In this document: positions 9,257 to 20,175 of the stretch, piece by piece | Position numbering within the stretch: the stretch's first letter is position 1 | Layout of the letters: each line of letters begins with the position of its first letter | From: Flavobacterium weaverense | GTDB taxonomy: Bacteria > Bacteroidota > Bacteroidia > Flavobacteriales > Flavobacteriaceae | Reading direction: 5' to 3' | Assembly: GCF_003688495.1 (NCBI RefSeq) | Contig: NZ_REFH01000010.1 | Location: forward strand, 62,001-126,000 | DNA: 64,000 nt | Position numbers and translations under genes: made by a program | Notes under the pieces: generated by a model | The model's input: the letters and a program-made list of their open reading frames with translations, nothing else | Database searches by the model: none | Told to the model about the DNA's origin: nothing

Positions 9257-11413
9257 ATGGCTAGAGACTTAAGATATACAAGAAATATTGGAATCGCTGC
9301 ACACATTGATGCTGGTAAAACAACAACAACAGAGCGTATTCTTTTCTATACAGGAAAAAACCACAAAATAGGTGAAACGCACGAAGGTTCTGCAACAATG
9401 GACTGGATGGCGCAAGAGCAAGAAAGAGGTATTACAATTACTTCTGCTGCTACAACTTGTGAGTGGAACTTCCCAACAAAACAAGGTGAGAAATTACCTG
9501 AATCTTTACCGTACCACTTTAATATTATTGATACTCCAGGACACGTTGATTTTACTGTTGAAGTAAATCGTTCATTACGTGTACTTGATGGTTTAGTTTT
9601 CTTATTTAGTGCTGTAGATGGTGTTGAGCCACAATCAGAAACTAACTGGAGACTAGCAGATCAATATAGAGTTCCACGTATGGGATTTGTAAATAAAATG
9701 GACCGTCAAGGTTCAAATTTCTTAGGAGTTTGTCAGCAAGTTAGAGACATGTTAAAATCTAACGCTGTTGCAATCACTTTGCCTATTGGTGAAGAGAACG
9801 ATTTCAAAGGAGTAGTTGATTTAGTGAAAAATCAAGCTATGATTTGGCATGATGAAAATCACGGTGCTACTTATGATATTGTGCCTATTCCTGAGGATAT
9901 GATTGATGAAGTTAAAGAATACCGTTCTGCATTAATTGAAGCTGTTGCTGATTACGATGAGAATCTTTTAGACAAGTACATGGAAGATGAAACTTCTATC
10001 ACTGAAGAAGAGATTAACAACGCATTAAGAGCTGCTACTATTGACATGGCGATTATTCCTATGTTATGTGGATCTTCATTCAAAAATAAAGGAGTTCAGT
10101 TTTTATTAGATGCAGTTTGTAAATACTTACCGTCTCCAATGGAGAAAGAAGGTATTTGGGGAATTCATCCTGATGATGCTGAATTATTAGAAGAAGATCA
10201 AGTTAAAATTTTGCGTAAGCCATCTGTAGCTGAGCCATTCGCGGCTTTAGCTTTTAAAATTGCTACTGACCCATTCGTAGGTCGTTTAGCGTTTTTCCGT
10301 GCTTACTCAGGACGTTTAGATGCAGGTTCATATATCTTGAACACTCGTTCAGGAAACAAAGAAAGAATTTCTCGTATCTACCAGATGCACGCTAACAAAC
10401 AAAATCCAATCGATTTTATCGAAGCTGGAGATATTGGGGCAGCAGTTGGTTTTAAAGATATCAAGACTGGAGATACAATGTGTGATGAAAAACACCCAAT
10501 TATTCTTGAGTCAATGAAATTTCCAGCACCGGTAATCGGGGTTGCAATTGAACCTAAAACTAAGGTTGATGTTGATAAAATGGGTATGGCTTTAGCTAAA
10601 TTAGCTGAAGAAGATCCTACGTTTACAGTTAGAACTGATGAAGCTTCAGGTCAAACTATTATATCAGGTATGGGTGAGCTTCACTTAGATGTACTTATCG
10701 ATCGTATGAGACGTGAGTTTAAAGTTGAAGTGAATCAAGGTGAGCCTCAAGTTGAATATAAAGAAGCTTTTACAAGATCTGCAACACACAGAGAGACGTA
10801 CAAGAAACAATCTGGAGGTCGCGGTAAATTCGGTGATATCGTATTTACATTAGAGCCTGCTGATGAAGTTGATGGTAAGCCTGCTGTTGGGTTACAGTTC
10901 GTAAATGCTGTAAAAGGTGGTAACGTTCCTAAAGAATATATCCCATCTGTTGAAAAAGGTTTCAGAGAAGCTATGAAAACTGGTCCATTAGCTGGATACC
11001 AAGTTGATAGTTTGAAAGTAACTTTGACAGACGGATCTTTCCACCCTGTCGATTCAGATGCACTATCTTTTGAGTTAGCTGCTAGAATGGGGTACAGAGA
11101 AGTAGCTAAAGCTGCTGGAGCTGTTATTCTTGAGCCAATAATGAAGATGGAAGTTATTACGCCAGAAGAAAACATGGGAGATATCGTAGGTGATATTAAC
11201 CGTCGTAGAGGTCAGGTAAATGACATGGGTGATAGAGCTGGTGCTAAAACTATTAAAGCGGATGTTCCGTTATCAGAGATGTTTGGTTATGTTACAACAT
11301 TAAGAACACTTTCTTCTGGTAGAGCAACCTCTACAATGGAATTTTCACACTACGCTGAAACACCTGCTAATATTTCAGAAGCAGTAATCAAAAAAGCAAA
11401 AGGAAACGCTTAA
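9257..11413 (+). CDS. fusA: Elongation factor G
   Basis: A 718-residue translational GTPase that drives ribosome translocation. G1 motif [14 protein letters not shown] near residue 14, switch-I region [13 protein letters not shown]3 DTPGHVDF, G4 NKMDRQGS. Domains II-V follow, ending with the domain-IV/V pattern [20 protein letters not shown]. The G' subdomain is present, so this is canonical EF-G. It sits 11 bp from both rpsG and rpsJ. Confidence 0.98.
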   Translation: MARDLRYTRNIGIAAHIDAGKTTTTERILFYTGKNHKIGETHEGSATMDWMAQEQERGITITSAATTCEWNFPTKQGEKLPESLPYHFNIIDTPGHVDFTVEVNRSLRVLDGLVFLFSAVDGVEPQSETNWRLADQYRVPRMGFVNKMDRQGSNFLGVCQQVRDMLKSNAVAITLPIGEENDFKGVVDLVKNQAMIWHDENHGATYDIVPIPEDMIDEVKEYRSALIEAVADYDENLLDKYMEDETSITEEEINNALRAATIDMAIIPMLCGSSFKNKGVQFLLDAVCKYLPSPMEKEGIWGIHPDDAELLEEDQVKILRKPSVAEPFAALAFKIATDPFVGRLAFFRAYSGRLDAGSYILNTRSGNKERISRIYQMHANKQNPIDFIEAGDIGAAVGFKDIKTGDTMCDEKHPIILESMKFPAPVIGVAIEPKTKVDVDKMGMALAKLAEEDPTFTVRTDEASGQTIISGMGELHLDVLIDRMRREFKVEVNQGEPQVEYKEAFTRSATHRETYKKQSGGRGKFGDIVFTLEPADEVDGKPAVGLQFVNAVKGGNVPKEYIPSVEKGFREAMKTGPLAGYQVDSLKVTLTDGSFHPVDSDALSFELAARMGYREVAKAAGAVILEPIMKMEVITPEENMGDIVGDINRRRGQVNDMGDRAGAKTIKADVPLSEMFGYVTTLRTLSSGRATSTMEFSHYAETPANISEAVIKKAKGNA

Positions 11414-11424
11414 TCTTTAAGAAA

Positions 11425-11730
11425 ATGAGTCAAAAAATCAGAATAAAATTAAAATCTTACGATCACATGTTAGTAGATAAGTCTGCTGAGAAGATTGTAA
11501 AAACTGTTAAGAGTACAGGTGCAGTAGTAACAGGACCAATTCCTTTGCCAACTCACAAAAAACTTTTCACTGTATTGCGTTCTCCACACGTTAACAAAAA
11601 AGCGAGAGAGCAATTTGAAGTAATGTCATACAAGAGATTGATTGATATTTATTCATCTTCATCTAAAACTATTGATGCATTAATGAAACTTGAATTGCCA
11701 AGTGGAGTTGAAGTAGAAATCAAAGTTTAA
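11425..11730 (+). CDS. rpsJ: 30S ribosomal protein S10
   Basis: A 101-residue S10 ([40 protein letters not shown]). Besides its ribosomal role, S10 is NusE in antitermination complexes, which may matter to the UpxY/NusG paralog encoded in this window. It closes the fusA transcription unit. A separate promoter lies between it and rplC. Confidence 0.98.
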   Translation: MSQKIRIKLKSYDHMLVDKSAEKIVKTVKSTGAVVTGPIPLPTHKKLFTVLRSPHVNKKAREQFEVMSYKRLIDIYSSSSKTIDALMKLELPSGVEVEIKV

Positions 11731-11778
11731 GTAGTTTAAGAGTAAAAAGGGACGCTGCTTTTGATTGAAAAATATTTT

Positions 11779-11810
11779 TTTGGTTTGTGTGTAAATAAGT
11801 TATACTTTTG
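11779..11810 (+). promoter_or_regulatory. Promoter of the S10 operon between rpsJ and rplC
   Basis: TTTG at 11779-11782 and TACTTTTG at 11803-11810 are 20 bp apart, the expected spacing. The predicted leader before rplC is about 70 nt. It ends with repeated AATTAATAATTAAT words (about 11862-11885) and may hold an r-protein control site. Confidence 0.68.
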
Positions 11811-11885
11811 CACCACTTTAAAAAAATAGGATTCGGTTAAAAGCTGCGTTCTATATTTATATTTAATAATTAATAATTAATAATT

Positions 11886-12503
11886 ATGTCTGGGTTAATT
11901 GGTAGAAAAATCGGCATGACTAGTATTTTCGACGAGAACGGGAAAAACATTCCTTGTACAGTAATCGAAGCTGGACCATGCGTTGTTACCCAAGTCAGAA
12001 CCAAAGGTGTTGACGGGTACGAAGCGTTGCAACTTGGTTTCGATGACAAAAACGAGAAACATTCCACAAAAGCGGCTTTAGGTCACTTTAAAAAAGCGGG
12101 AACTGTAGCTAAGAAAAAAGTCGTTGAATTCCAAGATTTTGCAACTGAACAAAAATTAGGAGATCTTATTGATGTTTCTATTTTTGAAGAAGGAGAATTT
12201 GTAGATGTACAAGGTGTATCTAAAGGTAAAGGTTTCCAAGGGGTTGTTAAACGTCACGGTTTTGGTGGTGTTGGACAAGCAACTCACGGTCAACATAACC
12301 GTTTAAGAGCACCAGGTTCTGTAGGAGCTTCTTCTTATCCATCTAGAGTATTCAAAGGAATGCGTATGGCTGGAAGAATGGGAGGAGAAAATGTAAAAGT
12401 TCAAAACCTTAGAGTTTTAAAAGTAGTTGCTGAAAAGAATCTACTTGTTATAAAAGGATGTGTTCCTGGTCATAACAACTCTTATGTAATCATTCAGAAG
12501 TAA
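11886..12503 (+). CDS. rplC: 50S ribosomal protein L3
   Basis: A 205-residue L3. [20 protein letters not shown] at the N-terminus and the loop [16 protein letters not shown]...[13 protein letters not shown], which reaches the peptidyl-transferase centre, identify it. The stop codon overlaps the rplD start by one base (TAATG), indicating translational coupling. It is the first gene of the S10 operon here because rpsJ belongs to the preceding unit. Confidence 0.98.
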   Translation: MSGLIGRKIGMTSIFDENGKNIPCTVIEAGPCVVTQVRTKGVDGYEALQLGFDDKNEKHSTKAALGHFKKAGTVAKKKVVEFQDFATEQKLGDLIDVSIFEEGEFVDVQGVSKGKGFQGVVKRHGFGGVGQATHGQHNRLRAPGSVGASSYPSRVFKGMRMAGRMGGENVKVQNLRVLKVVAEKNLLVIKGCVPGHNNSYVIIQK

Positions 12504-13132
12504 TGGAAGCAAAAGTATTAGATTTCAACGGAAAAGATACTGGAAGAAAAGTTCAACTTTCTGATTCAGTATTTGGTATAGAACCAAACAATCACGCAGT
12601 ATACCTTGATGTAAAGCAATATCTTGCTAATCAAAGACAAGGAACGCACAAAGCTAAAGAAAGAGCTGAAGTAGCGGGAAGTACACGTAAGATTAAAAAA
12701 CAAAAAGGAACTGGTACTGCTCGTGCGGGTAGTGCAAAGAATCCATTGTTTAAAGGTGGTGGAACAGTTTTCGGACCAAGACCAAGAAGTTATTCATTCA
12801 AATTGAATAAAAACTTGAAACGTTTGGCTAGAAAATCTGCTTTCTCGATTAAAGCAAAAGAGTCAAATATTATTGTACTTGAAGACTTTAATTTTGAAAC
12901 ACCAAACACTAAAAATTTCATCAACGTTTTGAAAGCTTTAGAGTTAGAAAATAAAAAATCTCTATTTGTGTTGGGTGATACCAATAAAAATGTATATTTG
13001 TCCTCACGCAATTTAAAAGGGTCTAGCGTCGTAAGTAGCTTAGAATTAAGTACTTATGCTATTCTTAACGCTAATAACTTAGTTCTTTTAGAGAGTTCTT
13101 TAGAGATAATTGAAGAAAATTTAAGTAAATAA
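12503..13132 (+). CDS. rplD: 50S ribosomal protein L4
   Basis: This 209-residue L4 has the globular start and the long exit-tunnel loop (RAEVAGSTRKIKKQKGTGTA, AGSAKNPLFKGGGTVFGPRP). In Escherichia coli L4 represses the S10 operon through the leader. The rplC leader here is a possible equivalent target, but this is only inferred. It overlaps rplC by 1 bp and is followed by rplW after 6 bp. Confidence 0.98.
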   Translation: MEAKVLDFNGKDTGRKVQLSDSVFGIEPNNHAVYLDVKQYLANQRQGTHKAKERAEVAGSTRKIKKQKGTGTARAGSAKNPLFKGGGTVFGPRPRSYSFKLNKNLKRLARKSAFSIKAKESNIIVLEDFNFETPNTKNFINVLKALELENKKSLFVLGDTNKNVYLSSRNLKGSSVVSSLELSTYAILNANNLVLLESSLEIIEENLSK

Positions 13133-13138
13133 TAGGAT

Positions 13139-13429
13139 ATGAGCATCATAATTAAGCCTATAGTAACGGAAAAAGTAACCAAAGAAAGTGAAGTTTTAAA
13201 CCGCTTCGGATTCGTTGTTGACAAAAAAGCAAATAAAGTACAAATTAAGAAAGCTATTGAAGCTGCTTATGGAGTAACGATTTTGAGTGTTAACACGATG
13301 AACGTAAGGCCGGATAGAACTACTAAATACACTAAAAGTGGTTTAATCAGTGGAAAGACAAATGCTATTAAAAAAGCAATTGTACAAGTACAAGAAGGAG
13401 AAACAATTGATTTTTACAACAATATCTAA
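13139..13429 (+). CDS. rplW: 50S ribosomal protein L23
   Basis: A 96-residue L23 (MSIIIKPIVTEKVTKESE; VDKKANKVQIKKAIEAAYGV; VNTMNVRPDRTTKYTKSG). L23 sits at the tunnel exit, where signal recognition particle and trigger factor dock. Six bases separate it from both rplD and rplB. Confidence 0.98.
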   Translation: MSIIIKPIVTEKVTKESEVLNRFGFVVDKKANKVQIKKAIEAAYGVTILSVNTMNVRPDRTTKYTKSGLISGKTNAIKKAIVQVQEGETIDFYNNI

Positions 13430-13435
13430 GATAAA

Positions 13436-14260
13436 ATGTCAGTAAGAAAATTAAAACCTATTACCCCAGGTCAGCGATTTAGAGTTGTGAATGGTTATGA
13501 CGCCATTACAACTGATAAGCCGGAACGCTCTTTGATAGCGCCGATAAAAAACTCTGGAGGTAGAAATAGTCAAGGAAAGATGACCATGCGTTATACGGGT
13601 GGTGGTCACAAGCAGAGATATCGTATTATTGATTTCAAACGTACAAAAGAAGGAATTCCTGCGACAGTGAAATCAATTGAGTATGATCCAAATCGTACTG
13701 CGTTTATCGCATTATTAGCTTATGCTGATGGTGAGAAAACTTATGTTATTGCTCAAAACGGATTGAAAGTTGGTCAGAAATTAGTTTCTGGTCCAGAATC
13801 TCAACCTGAAATTGGTAATACATTACCTTTAAGTAAAGTTCCATTAGGAACTGTAATTTCTTGTATCGAATTGAGACCAGGACAAGGGGCTGTAATCGCT
13901 CGTTCTGCTGGAACATTTGCTCAATTAATGGCAAGAGATGGAAAATATGCTACAATCAAAATGCCTTCTGGTGAAACAAGATTAATCTTGTTAACTTGTT
14001 CGGCTACAATTGGAGCGGTTTCAAATTCAGACCACCAATTAGTTGTATCTGGTAAAGCAGGTAGAACAAGATGGTTAGGTAGAAGACCTAGAACAAGACC
14101 TGTTGCAATGAACCCTGTCGATCACCCAATGGGTGGTGGTGAAGGACGTTCTTCTGGTGGACATCCACGTTCAAGAAATGGAATACCAGCTAAAGGTTAT
14201 AGAACTCGTTCTAAGAAAAACCCGAGTAACAAGTATATCGTAGAACGTAGAAAGAAATAA
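13436..14260 (+). CDS. rplB: 50S ribosomal protein L2
   Basis: A 274-residue L2 of normal length. The RNA-binding start ([16 protein letters not shown]), SH3-like core, and C-terminal [20 protein letters not shown] with the conserved histidine near the peptidyl-transferase centre are all intact. It lies in the S10 operon between rplW and rpsS. Confidence 0.98.
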   Translation: MSVRKLKPITPGQRFRVVNGYDAITTDKPERSLIAPIKNSGGRNSQGKMTMRYTGGGHKQRYRIIDFKRTKEGIPATVKSIEYDPNRTAFIALLAYADGEKTYVIAQNGLKVGQKLVSGPESQPEIGNTLPLSKVPLGTVISCIELRPGQGAVIARSAGTFAQLMARDGKYATIKMPSGETRLILLTCSATIGAVSNSDHQLVVSGKAGRTRWLGRRPRTRPVAMNPVDHPMGGGEGRSSGGHPRSRNGIPAKGYRTRSKKNPSNKYIVERRKK

Positions 14261-14266
14261 TAAGAT

Positions 14267-14545
14267 ATGGCACGTTCATTAAAAAAAGGACCTTTTGTAC
14301 ATTATAAGTTAGACAAGAAAGTTCAAGAAAACATTGCAGGTGGAAATAAAGGAGTGGTTAAGACTTGGTCTAGAGCTTCTATGATTACTCCAGACTTTGT
14401 TGGACAAACTATCGCAGTTCATAACGGTCGTCAATTTGTACCAGTTTACGTAACAGAAAACATGGTAGGTCACAAATTAGGAGAATTTTCACCAACTAGA
14501 TCTTTTAGAGGTCATGCTGGAGCAAAAAATAAAGGTAAAAAATAA
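14267..14545 (+). CDS. rpsS: 30S ribosomal protein S19
   Basis: A 92-residue S19 ([52 protein letters not shown]), a 30S head protein that contacts the A-site tRNA region together with S13. Spacing to rplB and rplV is 6 bp on each side. Confidence 0.98.
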   Translation: MARSLKKGPFVHYKLDKKVQENIAGGNKGVVKTWSRASMITPDFVGQTIAVHNGRQFVPVYVTENMVGHKLGEFSPTRSFRGHAGAKNKGKK

Positions 14546-14551
14546 GAAGCA

Positions 14552-14962
14552 ATGGGAGTTCGTAAAAGAGAAACAGCAGATGCGAGAAAAGAGGCTAATA
14601 AGTCTATTGCTTTCGCAAAATTGAATAACTGCCCTACTTCACCTAGAAAAATGCGCTTAGTAGCGGACTTGGTAAGAGGTCAGAAGGTAGAGAGAGCATT
14701 GAACATCTTAAGATTCAGTTCTAAAGAAGCTTCAAGAAAATTAGAGAAATTGGTTTTATCTGTTATTGCCAACTGGCAAGCAAAAAACCCTGACGCTAAT
14801 ATGGAAGAAGCTGGTTTATTTGTTAAAACGATTACAGTTGATGGTGGAATGATGTTGAAAAGACTTCGTCCAGCTCCACAAGGTCGTGCTCACAGAATTA
14901 GAAAACGTTCTAACCACGTAACAATCGTGCTTGGATCTATTAATAACACACAAGCAATTTAA
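14552..14962 (+). CDS. rplV: 50S ribosomal protein L22
   Basis: A 136-residue L22 with the conserved [20 protein letters not shown] and the exit-tunnel hairpin tip ([20 protein letters not shown]), the region where macrolide-resistance changes occur in other species. It has a short Flavobacteria-like N-terminal extension ([18 protein letters not shown]). It is 6 bp from its neighbours rpsS and rpsC. Confidence 0.98.
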   Translation: MGVRKRETADARKEANKSIAFAKLNNCPTSPRKMRLVADLVRGQKVERALNILRFSSKEASRKLEKLVLSVIANWQAKNPDANMEEAGLFVKTITVDGGMMLKRLRPAPQGRAHRIRKRSNHVTIVLGSINNTQAI

Positions 14963-14968
14963 TACAAG

Positions 14969-15730
14969 ATGGGACAAAAGACAAATCCAATTGGAAATAG
15001 ACTTGGTATCATCAGAGGATGGGACTCAAACTGGTATGGTGGAAATGATTATGGTGATAAACTTGCCGAAGATCACAAAATCAGAAAGTATATCCATGCT
15101 CGTTTATCAAAAGCTAGTGTATCAAAAGTAATAATTGAGAGAACTTTGAAACTTGTAACCGTTACTATCACTACTGCTAGACCTGGTATCATTATCGGAA
15201 AAGGTGGACAAGAGGTAGACAAGTTGAAAGAAGAACTTAAAAAAATTACTGACAAAGAGGTTCAAATCAACATCTTTGAAATAAAAAGACCTGAACTTGA
15301 CGCGTATCTAGTTGCTACAAGCATCTGTCGTCAAATCGAAAGCCGTATTTCTTACAGACGTGCAATCAAAATGGCTATTGCTGCTTCTATGCGTATGAAC
15401 GCTGAAGGTATCAAAGTTTTGATTTCTGGTCGTTTGAATGGTGCAGAGATGGCACGTTCAGAGGGTTTCAAAGAAGGAAGAATTCCTCTATCAACTTTCA
15501 GAGCCGATATTGATTATGCGCTTGCTGAAGCTCATACTACTTATGGTAGAATGGGAATCAAAGTGTGGATCATGAAAGGTGAAGTTTATGGAAAGAGAGA
15601 TCTTTCTCCGCTTGCTGGAATGGACAAAAAACAATCTGGTACTGGTGGAGGTAAAGGTGGCGATTCTCCGAGAGGAGACAGAAAGCCTTTTAACAAAGGT
15701 GGAAAACCAGACGCTCGTAAAAGAAAGTAA
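14969..15730 (+). CDS. rpsC: 30S ribosomal protein S3
   Basis: A 253-residue S3. The KH domain contains the [14 protein letters not shown] motif, and the C-terminal domain has [20 protein letters not shown]. The protein ends in a glycine/lysine-rich tail ([20 protein letters not shown]), a common Bacteroidota extension. S3 lines the mRNA entry channel. Confidence 0.98.
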   Translation: MGQKTNPIGNRLGIIRGWDSNWYGGNDYGDKLAEDHKIRKYIHARLSKASVSKVIIERTLKLVTVTITTARPGIIIGKGGQEVDKLKEELKKITDKEVQINIFEIKRPELDAYLVATSICRQIESRISYRRAIKMAIAASMRMNAEGIKVLISGRLNGAEMARSEGFKEGRIPLSTFRADIDYALAEAHTTYGRMGIKVWIMKGEVYGKRDLSPLAGMDKKQSGTGGGKGGDSPRGDRKPFNKGGKPDARKRK

Positions 15731-15749
15731 ATTTTTAAATTAAAGAAAA

Positions 15750-16175
15750 ATGTTACAGCCTAAAAGAACAAAATACCGTAAGGTACAAAAAGGTAAAATG
15801 AAGGGTAACTCTCATAGAGGGTATGAACTTTCAAATGGAATGTTTGGTATTAAATCTGTACATGAAGATGGAATGTTCTTAACCTCACGTCAAATCGAGG
15901 CTGCGCGTATTGCTGCAACTCGTTTTATGAAGAGAGAAGGACAATTATGGATCAAAGTATTTCCAGACAAACCAATTACTAAGAAGCCTCTTGAGGTACG
16001 TATGGGTAAAGGTAAAGGAGCCGTAGAATATTGGGCTGCTGTTGTTAAACCCGGAAGAATTATGTTCGAAGTTGGAGGAGTTCCTTTGTCAGTTGCAAAA
16101 GAGGCGTTACGTCTTGCAGCTCAAAAGCTTCCAGTAAAAACTAAATTCGTTGTTGCTAGAGATTTCGAAGCATAA
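15750..16175 (+). CDS. rplP: 50S ribosomal protein L16
   Basis: A 141-residue L16 ([38 protein letters not shown] segment; [18 protein letters not shown]). It binds near the A-site tRNA elbow. It follows rpsC after 19 bp and precedes rpmC. Confidence 0.97.
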   Translation: MLQPKRTKYRKVQKGKMKGNSHRGYELSNGMFGIKSVHEDGMFLTSRQIEAARIAATRFMKREGQLWIKVFPDKPITKKPLEVRMGKGKGAVEYWAAVVKPGRIMFEVGGVPLSVAKEALRLAAQKLPVKTKFVVARDFEA

Positions 16176-16188
16176 TCTATATTATATT

Positions 16189-16380
16189 ATGAAACAATCA
16201 GAAATAAAAGATCTTTCTGCAGCACAGTTGCAAGAAAAGCTTAGCTTGTCTAAGAAAACATATGCTGATCTAAAAATGGCTCACGCTATTTCACCAATTG
16301 AGAACCCACTTCAAATTAGAAGTGCGAGAAGAGTTGTTGCTAGATTAGCTACAGAACTTACTAAAAGAGAGTTACAATAA
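16189..16380 (+). CDS. rpmC: 50S ribosomal protein L29
   Basis: A 63-residue L29 (MKQSEIKDLSAAQLQEKLSL; KMAHAISPIENPLQIRSARR). I start it at the ATG at 16189. The longer in-frame start at 16150 overlaps rplP and adds 13 residues absent from L29 proteins. L29 is a small coiled-coil protein beside L23 at the tunnel exit. Confidence 0.96.
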   Translation: MKQSEIKDLSAAQLQEKLSLSKKTYADLKMAHAISPIENPLQIRSARRVVARLATELTKRELQ

Positions 16381-16397
16381 CTGTAGTCTGCTGAAAG

Positions 16398-16658
16398 ATG
16401 GAAGAAAAAAGAAATTTAAGAAAAGAGAGAATTGGTGTTGTAACTTCAGACAAAATGGACAAGTCTATTGTTGTTGCTGAAGTGCGTAAAGTAAAACACC
16501 CATTATACGGTAAGTTCGTGTTGAAAACTAAAAAGTATCACGCACACGACGAAATGAACGACTGCAACGTTGGAGATACGGTAAGGATTAGCGAAACGCG
16601 TCCTTTAAGTAAAACTAAATGTTGGAGGTTAGTTGAAATCTTAGAAAGAGCTAAATAA
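16398..16658 (+). CDS. rpsQ: 30S ribosomal protein S17
   Basis: An 86-residue S17 with the OB-fold pattern [39 protein letters not shown] and [20 protein letters not shown]. It binds 16S rRNA early in assembly. Located 17 bp after rpmC and 2 bp before rplN. Confidence 0.97.
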   Translation: MEEKRNLRKERIGVVTSDKMDKSIVVAEVRKVKHPLYGKFVLKTKKYHAHDEMNDCNVGDTVRISETRPLSKTKCWRLVEILERAK

Positions 16659-16660
16659 TT

Positions 16661-17029
16661 ATGGTACAACAAGAGTCAAGATTAAAAGTAGCAGATAATA
16701 CGGGAGCAAAAGAAGTTTTAACTATCCGTGTTTTAGGAGGTACCAAAAGAAGGTATGCCTCTGTTGGTGACAAAATTGTAGTTTCTATCAAAGATACAGC
16801 ACCTAACGGAAGCGTTAAAAAAGGAGCTGTTTCAACTGCAGTTGTTGTACGTACCAAAAAAGAAGTGAGAAGAGCTGATGGTTCTTATATCCGTTTCGAT
16901 GACAATGCATGTGTTCTTTTGAATGCTGCAGGGGAAATGAGAGGAACTCGTGTTTTTGGTCCAGTAGCAAGAGAACTTCGTGAAAAACAATTCATGAAAA
17001 TTGTATCATTAGCACCAGAAGTGCTTTAA
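16661..17029 (+). CDS. rplN: 50S ribosomal protein L14
   Basis: A 122-residue L14 ([60 protein letters not shown]). It forms an intersubunit bridge and is the docking site for the silencing factor RsfS. It starts the spc-type gene block directly after rpsQ with no obvious separate promoter. Confidence 0.98.
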   Translation: MVQQESRLKVADNTGAKEVLTIRVLGGTKRRYASVGDKIVVSIKDTAPNGSVKKGAVSTAVVVRTKKEVRRADGSYIRFDDNACVLLNAAGEMRGTRVFGPVARELREKQFMKIVSLAPEVL

Positions 17030-17040
17030 TTCGTTTTAAG

Positions 17041-17355
17041 ATGATAAAGCTAAAAATAAAATCAGGTGACATCGTAAGAGTAATTGCTGGAGACCATAAA
17101 GGTGCTGAAGGTAAAGTATTACGTGTGTACAAAGACAAGAACAAAGCGATTGTTGAAGGTGTAAATATGGTTTCTAAACATACGAAACCAAGTGCAAAAA
17201 GCCCTCAAGGTGGTATCGTAAGGAAAGAAGCTTCTATACAAATATCTAACATCTCTTTAATTGATCCTAAAACTAAGGAAGCAACTAGAGTTGGTATTAG
17301 AGTAGAAGGAGATAAGAAAGTAAGATTTGCAAAAAAATCTAATCAAGTACTATAG
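17041..17355 (+). CDS. rplX: 50S ribosomal protein L24
   Basis: A 104-residue L24 with the KOW motif ([20 protein letters not shown]) and the conserved [18 protein letters not shown]. It initiates 50S assembly. It is separated from rplE by only 2 bp. Confidence 0.97.
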   Translation: MIKLKIKSGDIVRVIAGDHKGAEGKVLRVYKDKNKAIVEGVNMVSKHTKPSAKSPQGGIVRKEASIQISNISLIDPKTKEATRVGIRVEGDKKVRFAKKSNQVL

Positions 17356-17357
17356 TA

Positions 17358-17909
17358 ATGGCGTATATACCTAGACTAAAAGAAGAATATAAGAGCAGAG
17401 TAATTGCTGCTCTTAAAGAGGAATTCGGATACGTAAACGTAATGCAGGTTCCTAAATTGGAGAAAATCGTTTTAAGTAAAGGAGTTGGTGCAGCTGTATC
17501 TGATAAAAAACTAATTGACTATGCAGTTGATGAGTTAACAAAGATTACTGGACAGAAAGCAGTATCTACTATCTCTAAGAAAGACGTTGCGTCTTTCAAA
17601 TTGAGAAAAGGGATGCCTATTGGAGCAAAAGTTACTCTACGTGGAGAAAGAATGTATGAGTTTTTAGATAGACTTGTAACTTCAGCTTTACCACGTGTAA
17701 GAGATTTCAGTGGTATTAAAGCTACTGGTTTTGACGGAAGAGGAAATTACAATCTTGGTGTTTTAGAGCAAATCATTTTCCCAGAAATTGATATTGACAA
17801 AGTAAACAAAATATCAGGAATGGATATCACTTTTGTAACTTCAGCAAAAACGGATAAAGAAGCAAAGTCTCTATTGACAGAATTAGGATTACCTTTTAAA
17901 AAGAATTAA
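17358..17909 (+). CDS. rplE: 50S ribosomal protein L5
   Basis: A 183-residue L5 ([67 protein letters not shown] at the end). It binds 5S rRNA in the central protuberance. In Escherichia coli S8 represses the spc operon at the rplE start. No structured leader is visible at this position here. Confidence 0.98.
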   Translation: MAYIPRLKEEYKSRVIAALKEEFGYVNVMQVPKLEKIVLSKGVGAAVSDKKLIDYAVDELTKITGQKAVSTISKKDVASFKLRKGMPIGAKVTLRGERMYEFLDRLVTSALPRVRDFSGIKATGFDGRGNYNLGVLEQIIFPEIDIDKVNKISGMDITFVTSAKTDKEAKSLLTELGLPFKKN

Positions 17910-17912
17910 GAC

Positions 17913-18182
17913 ATGGCTAAAGAATCAATGAAAGCCCGCGAGGTTAAGAGAGAAAAAACAGTAGCTAAGTATGCTGAGAAAAGAAAAGCTTTGTTAGAAG
18001 CTGGAGATTTCGTAGGTTTGCAAAAGTTACCGAAAAATGCTTCACCAGTTCGTTTACACAATCGTTGTAAATTAACGGGTAGACCAAGAGGATATATGCG
18101 TCAATTCGGTCTTTCACGTGTTACATTTCGTGAAATGGCAAATAACGGATTGATTCCAGGTGTTAAAAAGGCATCTTGGTAA
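17913..18182 (+). CDS. rpsN: 30S ribosomal protein S14 (zinc-free type)
   Basis: An 89-residue S14 ([40 protein letters not shown]). Only one cysteine is present, so the CxxC pairs of the short zinc-binding S14 are missing and this is the zinc-independent form. It is followed by a 125-bp gap with two hairpins before rpsH, unusual inside an otherwise compact operon. Confidence 0.97.
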   Translation: MAKESMKAREVKREKTVAKYAEKRKALLEAGDFVGLQKLPKNASPVRLHNRCKLTGRPRGYMRQFGLSRVTFREMANNGLIPGVKKASW

Positions 18183-18183
18183 A

Positions 18184-18236
18184 AACGTAATTTTATTACG
18201 TTCTGATACAGACGCAACTTAGTTACGTCTGTATCA
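18184..18236 (+). promoter_or_regulatory. Two tandem hairpins between rpsN and rpsH
   Basis: Hairpin 1 (18184-18202) has perfect 8-bp arms AACGTAAT/ATTACGTT with a TTT loop. Hairpin 2 has perfect 11-bp arms TGATACAGACG (18204-18214) and CGTCTGTATCA (18226-18236), with a further AAC/GTT pairing in its apex. Neither is followed by a U run, so a simple terminator is unlikely. The position just before rpsH suggests r-protein autoregulation or RNA processing. Confidence 0.7.
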
Positions 18237-18307
18237 TTCATATTTATAAACTGGTTTCAGGTTCAGTGAATAGTTCATTGAAAACCAAAACCGCAAATTG
18301 ATACATA

Positions 18308-18706
18308 ATGTATACAGATCCTATTGCTGATTATTTGACAAGAGTTCGTAACGCTGTGGCTGCAAACCACAAAGTTGTCGAAATTCCTGCATCTAATCTA
18401 AAAAAAGAAATAACTAAGATCTTATTTGATCAAGGTTATATCTTGAGTTACAAATTTGAAGACAACGCTGTTCAGGGTTCAATCAAAATCGCTTTAAAGT
18501 ATGACAAAGATACTAAGGAGCCAGTAATTAAAGATATCCAAAGAATTAGTAAACCAGGTTTACGTAAATATTCAAGTTCTTCATCTATTCCTAGAATCCT
18601 TAACGGATTAGGTATTGCTATCGTGTCTACCTCTAAAGGGTTAATGACTGGAAAGAAAGCAAAACAATTGAACGTAGGTGGTGAAGTTATTTGTTACGTA
18701 TACTAA
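18308..18706 (+). CDS. rpsH: 30S ribosomal protein S8
   Basis: A 132-residue S8 ([60 protein letters not shown]). S8 is a primary 16S rRNA binder and the known translational repressor of the spc operon in other bacteria. The structured gap directly upstream is therefore a candidate target. It is 18 bp from rplF. Confidence 0.98.
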   Translation: MYTDPIADYLTRVRNAVAANHKVVEIPASNLKKEITKILFDQGYILSYKFEDNAVQGSIKIALKYDKDTKEPVIKDIQRISKPGLRKYSSSSSIPRILNGLGIAIVSTSKGLMTGKKAKQLNVGGEVICYVY

Positions 18707-18724
18707 TTTAAAGACTATATAAAG

Positions 18725-19267
18725 ATGTCAAGAATAGGTAAAAGTCCAGTAACAATACCAGCTGGTGTAACTGTTGAAGTTGCAAACGGTATTATTACAG
18801 TAAAAGGAAAAAATGGTCAACTAACTCAGGAGTTTTCGGACGTTACTGTTACAGTTGAAGGCGATCAAGTTCAAGTTGAAAGATCGTCGGATCACAAAGA
18901 CCAAAGAGCAAAGCACGGTTTGTACAGATCTTTAATCAATAATATGATTATCGGTGTTACAGAAGGTTTTACTAAGTCTTTAGAATTGGTTGGAGTTGGT
19001 TATAGAGCTTCAAACCAAGGACAAAAATTAGATTTAGCACTTGGATTCTCTCACAATATAGTTTTAGAAATTGCTCCTGAAGTTACTTTAGAAACAATAT
19101 CTGAAAAAGGTAAGAACCCTATCGTTAAATTAACATCATTTGACAAACAACTTTTAGGTCAAGTGGCTGCGAAAATCAGAGGTTTCCGTAAGCCAGAGCC
19201 GTACAAAGGAAAAGGTGTTAAATTCGTAGGTGAAGTATTAAGAAGAAAAGCAGGTAAATCAGCTTAA
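18725..19267 (+). CDS. rplF: 50S ribosomal protein L6
   Basis: A 180-residue L6 with its two related domains ([40 protein letters not shown]) and C-terminal [20 protein letters not shown]. It lies near the sarcin-ricin loop and factor-binding site. The gene order rpsH-rplF-rplR is standard. Confidence 0.98.
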   Translation: MSRIGKSPVTIPAGVTVEVANGIITVKGKNGQLTQEFSDVTVTVEGDQVQVERSSDHKDQRAKHGLYRSLINNMIIGVTEGFTKSLELVGVGYRASNQGQKLDLALGFSHNIVLEIAPEVTLETISEKGKNPIVKLTSFDKQLLGQVAAKIRGFRKPEPYKGKGVKFVGEVLRRKAGKSA

Positions 19268-19278
19268 AAAATAAGATT

Positions 19279-19629
19279 ATGTCATTAACAAAACCTGAAA
19301 GAAGACAAAGAATTAGATTCAGAATTAGAAAAACGATTAGTGGTACTGCTACAAATCCAAGACTATCTGTATTTAGAAGTAACAAAGAAATTTATGCTCA
19401 ACTTATTGATGACGTAAACGGTGTTACTTTACTAGCAGCTTCTTCAAGAGAAAAAGAAATAGGTAACGGTACGAATATTGAAGTGGCTACAGCAGTTGGA
19501 AAACTAGTTGCTGAGAAAGCTTTAAAAGCCGGAATAGAGGTAGTAACTTTCGATAGAGGAGGTTATTTATATCACGGTCGTATTAAATCATTAGCAGAAG
19601 GCGCAAGAGCGGCTGGACTTAAATTCTAA
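19279..19629 (+). CDS. rplR: 50S ribosomal protein L18
   Basis: A 116-residue L18 ([60 protein letters not shown]). It binds 5S rRNA with L5. It is 11 bp after rplF and 6 bp before rpsE. Confidence 0.98.
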   Translation: MSLTKPERRQRIRFRIRKTISGTATNPRLSVFRSNKEIYAQLIDDVNGVTLLAASSREKEIGNGTNIEVATAVGKLVAEKALKAGIEVVTFDRGGYLYHGRIKSLAEGARAAGLKF

Positions 19630-19635
19630 TATAGT

Positions 19636-20163
19636 ATGTCTAATAGTAAATACAAGAATGTAGAGTTAGTAAAACCAAGTGGTCTTGAATTAAAAGATCG
19701 TTTGGTGAGTGTAAATCGTGTTACTAAGGTTACAAAGGGTGGTAGAGCTTTCGGTTTTTCTGCTATTGTAGTTGTAGGTGATGAGAATGGAGTAGTTGGA
19801 CACGGTTTAGGTAAATCTAAAGATGTTTCTGAAGCAATTGCGAAAGCAGTAGAAGATGCTAAGAAAAATCTAGTTAAGATTCCTTTAAACGGTCTTTCAG
19901 TTCCTCACGAACAAAAAGGTAAATTTGGTGGTGCACGTGTATTCTTAATTCCTGCCTCTCATGGTACAGGAGTTATTGCTGGTGGAGCTGTTCGTTCAGT
20001 TCTAGAGTCAGTAGGAATTCATGATGTATTATCTAAATCACAAGGATCTTCAAATCCTCACAACGTAGTAAAAGCAACTTTTGATGCTTTATTACAAATG
20101 AGAAGTGCTTACGCTGTTGCAAAACAAAGAGGTGTTTCTTTAGAAAAAGTTTTTAAAGGTTAA
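19636..20163 (+). CDS. rpsE: 30S ribosomal protein S5
   Basis: A 175-residue S5 with the dsRNA-binding-like N-terminal domain ([20 protein letters not shown]) and C-terminal segment [20 protein letters not shown]. It contributes to decoding accuracy. A start further inside (VELVKPSG) is possible, but the ATG used fits the spacing. Confidence 0.98.
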   Translation: MSNSKYKNVELVKPSGLELKDRLVSVNRVTKVTKGGRAFGFSAIVVVGDENGVVGHGLGKSKDVSEAIAKAVEDAKKNLVKIPLNGLSVPHEQKGKFGGARVFLIPASHGTGVIAGGAVRSVLESVGIHDVLSKSQGSSNPHNVVKATFDALLQMRSAYAVAKQRGVSLEKVFKG

Positions 20164-20175
20164 TTCAAGGAAATT

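Noticed and set aside
10747..11175. 142-codon frame antisense to fusA
   Set aside because: It is a shadow of a highly conserved gene. The same holds for the other antisense frames over rpoA, secY, gltA, ctlX and the polysaccharide genes.
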